From FEN-1350 sp964386005 (GTDB lineage Bacteria; Planctomycetota; Phycisphaerae; Sedimentisphaerales; Anaerohalosphaeraceae): a stretch of 64,000 nucleotides of DNA. Positions 42,941 through 51,236 of this stretch are shown in pieces. Each line of letters starts with the position of its first letter. Positions within the stretch are counted from its first letter, which is position 1. The position numbers and the translations under genes were made by a program. The notes beneath the pieces are model-generated. The model had not been told where the DNA came from. It worked only from the letters and a program-made list of their open reading frames with translations, and did not search any database. The stretch is taken from the NCBI GenBank assembly GCA_964386005.1, contig CAYLSB010000008.1:1-64000 (forward strand), given 5' to 3'.

Positions 42941-45139
42941 ATGAGAGAATGTTTGCGGGCATGGATTATCTGGGCAATGATCTTGGGTTGCGGCGTCTTG
43001 TTGCGTGCGGATGTGGCCTTGGTTTATCCGAAGGATCATCCTACGCTGTTGTTCGGAACTGATCGGTTGATCGCGGTTCTGAAGCAGGGCGGCCAGACGG
43101 TAACGGTGCATGATCCACAAACGACCGATCCGCCACAGGGGATACGGGTATTCATCCGCATCGATCCCTATATGACGGGAACAGATAATAAGCCATTACC
43201 CGAACAATCCTATCGAATGACACGAACCTCCAGTCCGAGGATAACCCGGCTGGAGATCATAGCACCGGATGCCGTGGGGGCGATGTACGCGGCAATGGAT
43301 TTGGCTGAACAGGTTGGCGCCGGCAAACCCTTGACCGAGATCGCCGACAAAGTATCCATTCCCCGGCTGGCTTTTCGCGCGATCAAGTTTAATCTTCCAT
43401 GGGATTCGTACCGACTTGGTGAATCTCTATCGCAGCATATCGAGACATGCCGTGACCTGAAATTCTGGCAGGCCTTTCTTGATATGATGGCGGAAAACCG
43501 ATTCAACGCCCTGACCTTGTGGAACCTGCACCCATTTACTTATATGATCCGACCAAAGGATTTTCCCGAGGCCTGTCCCTTCAGCGATGCCGAACTTGCC
43601 GAGCGGCAGCAGTTCTGGCACAAGCTGTTTGGCATGGCGGCTGATCGCGGTATCAAAACCTATATCATCAATTGGAACATCTTCGTATCGCCCGCATTTG
43701 CCAAGGCACACAATGTGTGCGGCTATTGCAAACCGGAGGGATCAGAACATTATGGACCCGGCGAATCAAACGACATTGTCAAGCGGTATATGAAACAATG
43801 TATTCGCCAAACGTTGGAAGAATATCCGGAGTTGACAGGTCTTGGCACCAGCCTCGGCGAGCAAATGAATGCCATGACGCCGCCGCAGCGACAGGAATGG
43901 ATCGATGAGGTGTATATCGAGACGCTCAGGCAAATTCCCCGCAAGGTCGAATTCATCCATCGTGCGCCATTTTCGATTGATCCGCAGATTACCCGTGAGT
44001 CGATCGAGGCCTCCGGTCTGCAAAACGTGCTCGTTGAGATCAAGTTCAACTGGTCGCACGGCCATTCGACGCCGAATCTGTCGATCGTTCATGGCGGCAA
44101 GGTCGATGATACCTACTGGAATCCGCCGCCGGTCAACTACAAGATCGCCTGGATGGTCCGCAACGAGGATTTCTTCATCCTGCGATGGGGTGATCCGGAA
44201 TTTATCCGCCGCCACATCCGTACGAATTCGCAGCCGTGGGTCGGCGGTTATTTTGTCGGATCGGAGTGTTATATTCCCGCGAAGGAATATGCTCACAAGG
44301 AAGGCGCCTTTCGCGACTGGACATGGGCCTTTCAGAAACAGTGGCTGTTTTATCGGCTATGGGGCCGGTTGCTCTATGATCCCGAGACACCCGATGCGGT
44401 CTTCGCGGCCGATCTGAACAAACGATTCGGATTCAATCAGGGAGAAACATTGTTGAAAGGTTGGTCGGCCGCTTCGAAGATGCCGACGGCTCTGGCCAGT
44501 TTCTTTTCGGCGACGTGGGATTTCACGTTGTACAGCGAGGGTTTTCTGGCACCGGTTATCAGCGGCGGAAAGGACGACAAGCAGTCACCGTTTATTTCCA
44601 TCGAGGAAATGATTGAACATAAAACGCTTGATTCGCGGATGTACTCGATCAAGGAGTATGTGGATCTGTTGATGGAACAACGATTCGCCGACGAGACGCG
44701 GATCACGCCGATGGATCTGGCCGACATGCTGGAGCAGAACGCACGCGATGCGCAAAACGCTATCGATGAATTGAAAAACGTGAAAACATCCAATGAAGCC
44801 GCGTTGAAAGACGACCTCGACGATATCCGCGCATGGTCCTATCTGAACGTGTACTTTGCGGATAAACTTCGGGCGGCTGTCGCCGTGGAAGTCTATCGGC
44901 GAAATCATGCCGAGCAGCAGCACAACAAGGCCGTCGAATTGCTAACGGCTTGTCTGGACCATTGGGATGGACTAATCACGGTGACGAAAGACCGATACCG
45001 GCCGGTACCCCTGATGCATCTCGATAATAAACCCTTCTCCTGGTCGTTGTTCCGCGATGAGGTCAAACGCGATCTGGAGATATTACAGGCAGACGATTCG
45101 GCCGAATCGGAAACGAAAGAAGCAAACCAGCAAAATTAA
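42941..45139 (+). CDS. Exported glycoside hydrolase-like protein (GH67/GH20-type architecture)
   Basis: 732 aa. GGGAGG at 42931-42936 fixes ATG 42941. A signal peptide is present (IIWAMILGCGVLLRADVA). The first 130 residues form the alpha/beta domain that precedes the barrel in GH20, GH67 and GH84 (EIIAPDAVGAMYAAMDLAEQ). The barrel follows: FRAIKFNLPWDSYR, FLDMMAENRFNALTLWNLHPF, GIKTYIINWNI and LGTSLGEQMNAM, a possible acid residue region. The helical C-terminal 200 residues resemble alpha-glucuronidase-type enzymes. I favour an alpha-glucuronidase-like role on plant polysaccharide but cannot confirm the catalytic residues. Confidence 0.6.
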   Translation: MRECLRAWIIWAMILGCGVLLRADVALVYPKDHPTLLFGTDRLIAVLKQGGQTVTVHDPQTTDPPQGIRVFIRIDPYMTGTDNKPLPEQSYRMTRTSSPRITRLEIIAPDAVGAMYAAMDLAEQVGAGKPLTEIADKVSIPRLAFRAIKFNLPWDSYRLGESLSQHIETCRDLKFWQAFLDMMAENRFNALTLWNLHPFTYMIRPKDFPEACPFSDAELAERQQFWHKLFGMAADRGIKTYIINWNIFVSPAFAKAHNVCGYCKPEGSEHYGPGESNDIVKRYMKQCIRQTLEEYPELTGLGTSLGEQMNAMTPPQRQEWIDEVYIETLRQIPRKVEFIHRAPFSIDPQITRESIEASGLQNVLVEIKFNWSHGHSTPNLSIVHGGKVDDTYWNPPPVNYKIAWMVRNEDFFILRWGDPEFIRRHIRTNSQPWVGGYFVGSECYIPAKEYAHKEGAFRDWTWAFQKQWLFYRLWGRLLYDPETPDAVFAADLNKRFGFNQGETLLKGWSAASKMPTALASFFSATWDFTLYSEGFLAPVISGGKDDKQSPFISIEEMIEHKTLDSRMYSIKEYVDLLMEQRFADETRITPMDLADMLEQNARDAQNAIDELKNVKTSNEAALKDDLDDIRAWSYLNVYFADKLRAAVAVEVYRRNHAEQQHNKAVELLTACLDHWDGLITVTKDRYRPVPLMHLDNKPFSWSLFRDEVKRDLEILQADDSAESETKEANQQN

Positions 45140-45308
45140 AATCCATGGAAAGATAGCCACCGGCATTTCGTCAGGAAAAAAACAGCGTCACGCCGGCCAG
45201 GCATCGCAGAACCGGCGCCGAAGGATCAATCAGCAAGGGGCAGGCCAGGATCATGAAGCGGACCGGAATGCGGCCGAAATGTTCCCGCCCTTTGTCATTT
45301 CAATATCA

Positions 45309-45959
45309 TCAGCGAATCTTATAGCTGATCGCCATACCGTCGTTCTTGTCCATGGACGATCGAATGATGACGGTATCGAAGTTCGGATTATTCTGGACAT
45401 AATCAAGATAATCCTTCATTTCGCGGGCCGACTGGATGACATTATCCGCCACGATCACAGCACCGATTGTAAGCTTTGCCTCGACGGCCTTGAGATATTT
45501 GAGGTAGTCTCGCTTGAGGGCGTCGATGAAAATAAAGTCGAACTGCCCTTCGAGTTTCGGCAGGGTCTCCAGCGCATCGCCTTCCACGCAGGTCACGACC
45601 GTTTCCAGGCCGACCTTCTTCAAATTCTCGCGAGTGGCCGCCGCCATCTTCGGATCGATCTCCAGCGTAAAGAGGTGTCCGCCGGTCCTTTCAAAGGCGA
45701 TACCCATATTGACGGCTCCGAATCCGGTTGCCGCACCGACTTCGATGCCGCGCTTGGCCCTGGAGGCCTCGACGAGAATTCGCAACATCATCGCGTCACC
45801 GGGGGCGGTATTAAGACCGATCCGGGGGAAGTCCTTGACGAACTGATCGCGGAAAGCCTGCGAGGTTTTTTCTTTACCCGAATCCTGTGCCATAGCCGCT
45901 AATACTCCCAGTCCGATTACCACCGCCAAAACACTTGCCGTCATCTGTCGCCGATTCAT
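45309..45959 (-). CDS. Class I SAM O-methyltransferase-like protein with signal peptide
   Basis: 216 aa from ATG 45959 (GAGGAG 6 nt upstream). Residues 1-24 look like a signal peptide or membrane anchor (SVLAVVIGLGVLAAMAQ). The rest is a compact methyltransferase: GIEVGAATGFGAVNM (SAM motif I), LFTLEIDPKMAAATRENL, VEGDALETLPKL and FIFIDALKRDYLKYL, closest to catechol/caffeoyl-CoA O-methyltransferases (family 3). An export signal on a SAM-dependent enzyme is odd, because SAM is cytoplasmic; it may instead be a membrane anchor with the catalytic domain inside. No clear operon partner. Confidence 0.78.
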   Translation of the reverse strand: MNRRQMTASVLAVVIGLGVLAAMAQDSGKEKTSQAFRDQFVKDFPRIGLNTAPGDAMMLRILVEASRAKRGIEVGAATGFGAVNMGIAFERTGGHLFTLEIDPKMAAATRENLKKVGLETVVTCVEGDALETLPKLEGQFDFIFIDALKRDYLKYLKAVEAKLTIGAVIVADNVIQSAREMKDYLDYVQNNPNFDTVIIRSSMDKNDGMAISYKIR

Positions 45960-46131
45960 GATCATCTCCTCAATCATAGTTCAATGTATTTGAATGATCC
46001 GGTTGGAATCCGGTATCGGTATTCGAAAAGAGAATCCATTCAGACAAGTACAAGACGGATCGGTTATTCATATCCTATCAGAATTCGCCGGGAAAGGGGA
46101 AAGTGGGAGGAAATTGCTTGTCCATGCACAT

Positions 46132-47136
46132 TCATTCCCATTTGTTCTGGCGAATCGAGGCGAGAATCTTATCCGCGCATTCCATGGCGGCCAGTCCCTC
46201 TTCGGCGGTAACTTCCGGTCGCGGACCGTCGCCGCGGACGGCATTGAGGAATGATTGCTGTTCAACCCGGAGAGGTTCGTTGTTTTCAATTGCCAGTTGT
46301 TCGATATGCAACAACTTTGTCCAATCGATACTGGAAAAATCGGCGTCAGGATTTTGCCTCTGCTCGCGGATCCAGTTGACCACATCGACATTGGGATCGG
46401 CCTTGATGACCATGCCCTCTTTCTTGAAGAAGTCCAGACTCAGATAGGCCTGACGGCTGAAGACCCGGACCTTACGTTCGGTTTTCATCGCAAGCCGCGA
46501 GGCGGTGATGTTGGCGACGCATCCGTTGGCGAAACGGATCCGGGCGTTGCAGATATCTTCATGATCGGCGATCACTTGGACGCCGACGGCATCGACGGAG
46601 GTAATGGGGCTGTTGGCCAGCGACAGGACGATGTCGATATCGTGGATCATGACATCCAGAACGACTCCGACGTCCATCGAACGAAACGGAAACGGACTGA
46701 TCCGTGCGGCTTCGATGAATTTCGGTTCGATATTGAGCCGCTTCATCGCCTGCACGACGGGATTGCATCGCTCGGAATGGCCGACGGCCACGATGACGTT
46801 GTGTTTGCGACCCAGATCGACGATCTCGCGGGCCTGTTCAACACTGGCGGCCAGCGGTTTTTCGATCATAACGGGAACGCCGCTTTCGATGAACACCCTG
46901 GCCAGATCGCGGTGATGCACGGTCGGCGCCGAGATCGTCACCGCATCGACCAGACCCAGCAGCGACCGGCAGTCCGTAAAACTGTCACAGCCAAATTCTC
47001 CGGCCATTTTCTCGGCCCGCGCTGCGTCGGAATCGACCACGCCGACGAGCTGACAACCGTCCAGCTTGCTGCACACGCGGGCATGAATCCCGCCCATTTT
47101 TCCGGCGCCGATGATCGCTGTGCGAATGGGTTTCAT
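46132..47136 (-). CDS. Gfo/Idh/MocA oxidoreductase in the lipid A gene block (possibly GnnA-like)
   Basis: 334 aa from ATG 47136 (CAGGAGAAC upstream). Rossmann motif AIIGAGKMGGIHARV, family motif IEKPLAAS, and a C-terminal signature DVMIHDIDIVLSL. Its place directly after lpxA, as the last gene of the lipid A block, suggests it acts on a UDP-sugar. GnnA, which oxidises UDP-GlcNAc at C3 so that GnnB can make a 3-amino sugar for lipid A, is a Gfo/Idh enzyme often encoded near lpxA. No gnnB-like aminotransferase is present here, so the link is a hypothesis. Confidence 0.8.
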   Translation of the reverse strand: MKPIRTAIIGAGKMGGIHARVCSKLDGCQLVGVVDSDAARAEKMAGEFGCDSFTDCRSLLGLVDAVTISAPTVHHRDLARVFIESGVPVMIEKPLAASVEQAREIVDLGRKHNVIVAVGHSERCNPVVQAMKRLNIEPKFIEAARISPFPFRSMDVGVVLDVMIHDIDIVLSLANSPITSVDAVGVQVIADHEDICNARIRFANGCVANITASRLAMKTERKVRVFSRQAYLSLDFFKKEGMVIKADPNVDVVNWIREQRQNPDADFSSIDWTKLLHIEQLAIENNEPLRVEQQSFLNAVRGDGPRPEVTAEEGLAAMECADKILASIRQNKWE

Positions 47137-47182
47137 CTGTTCTCCTGCGGATCCGGTTTCCATGGATTCCCGCCGCGGCGGA

Positions 47183-47998
47183 TCAATGTTTTTCCCGCAA
47201 CGATTCCAGGTATCGACCGAAACGGTGTTGTCCGCTTCGCTGAAGAGCGTCAACCATCGCGCGGACATTTTCATCGAGGCCGTCCTCGGCGGCCAGCGAC
47301 CTAACCCGGTCCATAAACACGCCGCCCCCTCGATAGAGTCGGCGAAAAGCGTCAAAGATATTCTTCTGCTGTTGGGGATTGAAACCGGCGCGGTTGAGGC
47401 CTCGCTTGTTAATCGAACGAACCTCCGGAGGGTAATGACCGCTGATGATCACAAAGGGGGGCACATCCTGATTGACGCCCGAAAAACCCGCGGCATAGCA
47501 CCATTTGCCGAAGGTCACGAACTGGTGCACAGCGACCATCCCGCTGAGCCAGCAGCCGGTTTCGATCTTACAGTGGCCGCTGATCTGGGTCTGATTGCTG
47601 ATGACGATCTTGTCTTCCACCGTACAATCGTGGCCGAGGTGTACGCCGACCATAATCAGGTTGTCATTGCCGATGCGAGTGGTCTGGTCGCGATAAATGC
47701 TCGGATGAATCGTGACGAATTCGCGGATGGAGTTGCCGTCGCCGATGATCAGACCGCCGATCGGCGTATCGGGTTTCCAGCCCAGCATCTGCGGGGGTCG
47801 GCCGATGACGCAGTGCGCATACAGCCGGTTGTTCCGGCCGATCCGCACATTGCGTCCGACCACCACGCCGGCGTCCAGGATCGTGCCGTCGCCGATTGCG
47901 GCTCCGGCATCGACCAGACAAAACGGGCCGATCACGACGTCCTGCCCCAGATGGACCGTGGGATCGATCACGGCGCTGGGATGTATCTGAGTACCCAT
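47183..47998 (-). CDS. lpxA: UDP-N-acetylglucosamine O-acyltransferase
   Basis: 271 aa. Left-handed beta-helix hexapeptide repeats (for example IHPSAVIDPTVHLG, IGPFCLV, IGRNNRLYAHCVIG) followed by the LpxA-specific segment MVGVHLGHDCTVEDKI with the catalytic His, then SGHCKIETGCWLSGM and a helical C-terminal domain. It transfers the first acyl chain from ACP to UDP-GlcNAc, starting lipid A synthesis. I use ATG 47998, where the standard IHP start lies; an ATG at 48031 would add 11 residues. It is 59 bp after lpxC-fabZ. Confidence 0.93.
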   Translation of the reverse strand: MGTQIHPSAVIDPTVHLGQDVVIGPFCLVDAGAAIGDGTILDAGVVVGRNVRIGRNNRLYAHCVIGRPPQMLGWKPDTPIGGLIIGDGNSIREFVTIHPSIYRDQTTRIGNDNLIMVGVHLGHDCTVEDKIVISNQTQISGHCKIETGCWLSGMVAVHQFVTFGKWCYAAGFSGVNQDVPPFVIISGHYPPEVRSINKRGLNRAGFNPQQQKNIFDAFRRLYRGGGVFMDRVRSLAAEDGLDENVRAMVDALQRSGQHRFGRYLESLREKH

Positions 47999-48057
47999 AT
48001 CTTCGGTTTTGCCTCCCGAATATCCATTCAAAATCCCGCACGCATCCGGGCGAGCGG

Positions 48058-49368
48058 TTAGACCATTTCTTCATCCACCAGCATGAACTTCAGCTTGGCC
48101 TCCGCGACGACCTCGTCATCGACCAACGCCGTGCACTGGCATAACGCCGCGCGGCTTCGTACCCGCTCCACCTCGGAGATCAATACCAGTTGATCGCCCG
48201 GCACGACGGACTTGCGAATCTTCACGCCGTCCATCGTCAGCAGCACCGCCAGCTTTCCCGTATGTTCCAGCCGCTGGGCAAACAGCAAACCCGACACCTG
48301 CGCCAGCGCCTCGATGATCAAAACGCCCGGCATGATCGGTGTGCCGGGGAAGTGGCCCTGGAAAAACAATTCGTTGAACGTCACATTTTTGACGCCCTTG
48401 ATCCGCCGGTCACCGTCGATCTCGACGATCTTGTCAACCAGCAGGAACGGATATCGATGCGGAAGAATCTTCTGGATCCTTCGGATATCCATCAGGGCGG
48501 CCGCACCGGTACCGCCCTTACGATCGATCCGCTGGGCCATTTGTACCAGCTTGCGGGCCAGCCGCTGGTTGAGGGCATGGCCGCTCTTGTAGGCCACGAT
48601 CCGCCCGACCAGCGGTCGGGCCACCAGCGACAGGTCGCCGATCAGGTCGGCCACTTTGTGCCGCACGCATTCGTTTTCAAATCGATAGTTGTTCTTGATC
48701 GGACCGTCGGAGCTGATTACCAGGATATCCCGCGGCGTCAGATGCGTGCCGATGCCGCGCGACTGCATGAATCGCGCCTCGGCCTCCAGCACAAATGTTC
48801 GCGCCGAAGCGAGCTGCTCGGCGAAAAGTTCCCGCGTGAATTCGCAGGTGTACAGTTGCCGCCCGATGCCGGTGTGTTCGGTATAATCCAGTTCGTAGGT
48901 GATACTCAAACCCGGACCGCTGTTCGGCAGGGCATAGATCGCCTTATCGCCGTCGGTCAGGGCGATGGAATCGCTGATAACCAGTTCGCGGCTCTCGGCC
49001 TGCTGTTCCATCAATCCGCATTTTTCCAGCGCCTGAAAATATTCCTCGCTGCTGCCCTCAAACCCGGGCAATTCCTGGCCGTCGATCTCGATAATCAGAT
49101 TACAGATGCCCAGCGCGCTGACGGCCGCAAGACAGTGTTCCGGCGTCTCGATGCACACCGAACCGTTCTGCAATGCCGTGCGCCGGTCCCGTTCGACGAT
49201 GTTGTCGGCGATCGCCGGGATCCGAACCGGCTCCAGCAGATCGGTACGAACGAAGACGATCCCCGTATTCGGATCGGCCGGGCGAAAGATCACCTTGACA
49301 TCCGCTCCGCTGAACAGGCCTTTTCCGGATAACTTGCATTCGCCGCTTATGGTTTTCTGTAATCTCAA
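48058..49368 (-). CDS. lpxC-fabZ: LpxC-FabZ fusion: UDP-3-O-acyl-GlcNAc deacetylase / 3-hydroxyacyl-ACP dehydratase
   Basis: 436 aa. The N-terminal LpxC domain (about 1-285) carries its zinc ligands: His in TPEHCLAAV, His/Asp in CVRHKVADLIGDL, and the catalytic His in KSGHALN. The C-terminal FabZ hot-dog domain (about 295-430) has LPHRYPFLLVDKI with the catalytic His and PGVLIIEALAQ with the Glu. The fusion links the committed lipid A step to acyl-ACP dehydration, the enzymes that compete for 3-hydroxyacyl-ACP; such fusions are known in Bacteroidota and some other phyla. It lies between lpxD and lpxA. Confidence 0.94.
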   Translation of the reverse strand: MRLQKTISGECKLSGKGLFSGADVKVIFRPADPNTGIVFVRTDLLEPVRIPAIADNIVERDRRTALQNGSVCIETPEHCLAAVSALGICNLIIEIDGQELPGFEGSSEEYFQALEKCGLMEQQAESRELVISDSIALTDGDKAIYALPNSGPGLSITYELDYTEHTGIGRQLYTCEFTRELFAEQLASARTFVLEAEARFMQSRGIGTHLTPRDILVISSDGPIKNNYRFENECVRHKVADLIGDLSLVARPLVGRIVAYKSGHALNQRLARKLVQMAQRIDRKGGTGAAALMDIRRIQKILPHRYPFLLVDKIVEIDGDRRIKGVKNVTFNELFFQGHFPGTPIMPGVLIIEALAQVSGLLFAQRLEHTGKLAVLLTMDGVKIRKSVVPGDQLVLISEVERVRSRAALCQCTALVDDEVVAEAKLKFMLVDEEMV

Positions 49369-49395
49369 TGTCGTCCCTTGCGCAGAACAAAACCT

Positions 49396-50457
49396 CTACG
49401 AAAGATCCGATCGTTTCGCGTTCTTTTCAAGACGCTCAATTCGTTCCTTCATTTCCTCGATTTGGCGCATCGCACGCGGTAATCGCATCCACGCCCTGTA
49501 ATTCTGCCAGTAGGTTTTCACCTCAATCCCCGGAAATCCGAGGATATGCTGGCCGGCGTCCACGTCTGATAGTGCATCCGTTGACGCGCCAACAATAGCA
49601 CTACGACCAACTGTAATATGGTCATTCACACCAGCCCGACCGGCCAGAACTGCGCCATCCTCCAACCGGGAACTTCCGGCCATTCCCGCCTGTCCAGCGA
49701 TCAGGCAACATTTACCGATCACCACATTATGCGCGATCTGCACGAGATTATCAATCTTTGTCCCGGCACCGATCACCGTATCGCCGAATTTGGCCCGATC
49801 CACGCAGCAATTGGCCCCGATTTCAACGAAATCCTCGATGAGTACTCCGCCGATATGCGGGATCAGCCGATGAGCCCCGTCGATGAAGTAATATCCAAAT
49901 CCCGTTGAGCCGATCGTCGTATTGGACTGAATGATACAGTCATTGCCGATTCGGCAGCGCGGATAGACAACCACATTTGGATCCAGACGGCACCGATTCC
50001 CGATCGTCACATCCTGCCCGATCACGCATCCGGCGGCGATTTCGCACTCCTCGCCGATTCTTGCGCCGGGCCCGATGATCGCCCCGGCCGCGATCGATGC
50101 CGACCGCGCGATGATCGCCGTCGGTTCAGCGGTCGCATCCGGATGGATCCCCGCCCGCACGATCCGCCGCGGCGCGAACATTCCCAGCGCCTGGATCAGC
50201 CCGGCCTGCACGTTATCCACGAGGATCAGCGTCGTCGGCGATTCGGGAATCTCCCGCCCACAGATTACCGCCGTCGGCCGCTGCGCTTCCAGCAGGCGGA
50301 TATGCCGCTCCGAAGTCACAAATGTCAGCGCCCCCGGTCCGGAATTCTCCAAGCCGCAGATGCGATCCACCGTCGCGCCCCCGTCGCCAACCACGCGCCC
50401 CCGAAGCGCCTCGGCGATCTGCCCGACCGAATATGTTACTGGAATCGATTCAACCAT
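49396..50457 (-). CDS. lpxD: UDP-3-O-acylglucosamine N-acyltransferase
   Basis: 353 aa. N-terminal uridine-binding domain (GPGALTFVTSERHI) followed by a left-handed beta-helix (IGPGARIGEECEIAAGCV, IGNRCRLDPNVVVYP), the LpxD-specific NTTIGSTGFGY and VDRAKFGDTVIGAGTKIDN, and the catalytic His in LVQIAHNVVIG. The C-terminus is a short coiled helix. It adds the second acyl chain in lipid A synthesis. It is between ompH and lpxC-fabZ with short gaps (34 and 27 bp). Confidence 0.94.
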   Translation of the reverse strand: MVESIPVTYSVGQIAEALRGRVVGDGGATVDRICGLENSGPGALTFVTSERHIRLLEAQRPTAVICGREIPESPTTLILVDNVQAGLIQALGMFAPRRIVRAGIHPDATAEPTAIIARSASIAAGAIIGPGARIGEECEIAAGCVIGQDVTIGNRCRLDPNVVVYPRCRIGNDCIIQSNTTIGSTGFGYYFIDGAHRLIPHIGGVLIEDFVEIGANCCVDRAKFGDTVIGAGTKIDNLVQIAHNVVIGKCCLIAGQAGMAGSSRLEDGAVLAGRAGVNDHITVGRSAIVGASTDALSDVDAGQHILGFPGIEVKTYWQNYRAWMRLPRAMRQIEEMKERIERLEKNAKRSDLS

Positions 50458-50491
50458 ACCGGACTATTCCGCTTTCATGTCTGACGCGGCC

Positions 50492-51085
50492 TCAGTTGGC
50501 CGCATCCAGCGCCGCCAATACCTCATCGGTGATATCCAGCGCTTCGGAATAGTACAAGACTTTGTTGGTACGTATCGTCAGCAACAAATCCCGCATGCTC
50601 ACCGCCGGAAACTCGGCATCCTCTCGCGCGATCACCAGATCCAGCCCGTTCTTTTTCGCCACGTCATTGATCCGCGCCTGAATCGCCTGATACAGCGACT
50701 CGGTCCAGTTCTGAACCTTCTGCGTCATTTCCTGTTCGTAATACGAATCCTTGGCCTTCAGCAGGGCCTCCTTTTCGGCATAATCGCGGTTCAGCTTGAG
50801 GTAATCCTCGGATCCCTTCGTGCGCGTCCTCATGTCCGCCACCAGCAGATCCAGTTCGCTCTTGGCCTTATCAAATTCCGCGCGGATCCTGATCTCCTCG
50901 GCGTCCATGGTCTTCTTCCAGGTCTCATGCTTCTTGCTGGTCCTGAGAATCTTGTCGATGCTCACCACGCCCACCTTCGCCGGCGCAATCGCCGACCGGG
51001 CCGCCTCGACCCGCCCCTGCTGATAACCCGCCAGGCACACCAAGCCCGCCAACACCCCGCCCACAATGATCGCTCTCGATTTCAT
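50492..51085 (-). CDS. OmpH/Skp family periplasmic chaperone
   Basis: 197 aa. A signal peptide (AIIVGGVLAGLVCLAGY) is followed by the usual Skp beginning KVGVVSIDKILRTS, a long charged helix (DAEEIRIRAEFDKAKSELD and onwards) forming the coiled-coil tentacles, and a C-terminal strand region with AKKNGLDLVIAREDAEF. Skp-like trimers hold unfolded outer-membrane proteins in the periplasm and deliver them to BamA. Placement directly after bamA and before lpxD is the classic order in Gram-negative bacteria. Confidence 0.88.
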   Translation of the reverse strand: MKSRAIIVGGVLAGLVCLAGYQQGRVEAARSAIAPAKVGVVSIDKILRTSKKHETWKKTMDAEEIRIRAEFDKAKSELDLLVADMRTRTKGSEDYLKLNRDYAEKEALLKAKDSYYEQEMTQKVQNWTESLYQAIQARINDVAKKNGLDLVIAREDAEFPAVSMRDLLLTIRTNKVLYYSEALDITDEVLAALDAAN

Positions 51086-51236
51086 AGAATTACCTTTCGT
51101 TGTTTTCCTTGTCTGTCATCGTCCCATTCGTTCACGTGCCCCCGTCGTCGAATCCCGGTACAATTGAATTCGACTCCGGTTTCGATTCGCCCGGCGCCGC
51201 AAACGGAACAGGGAGAATCAACAATAGAAACACCGC

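Noticed and set aside
48190..49332. 380-codon plus-strand open frame opposite lpxC-fabZ
   Set aside because: Antisense to a fusion with all LpxC zinc ligands and FabZ catalytic residues.
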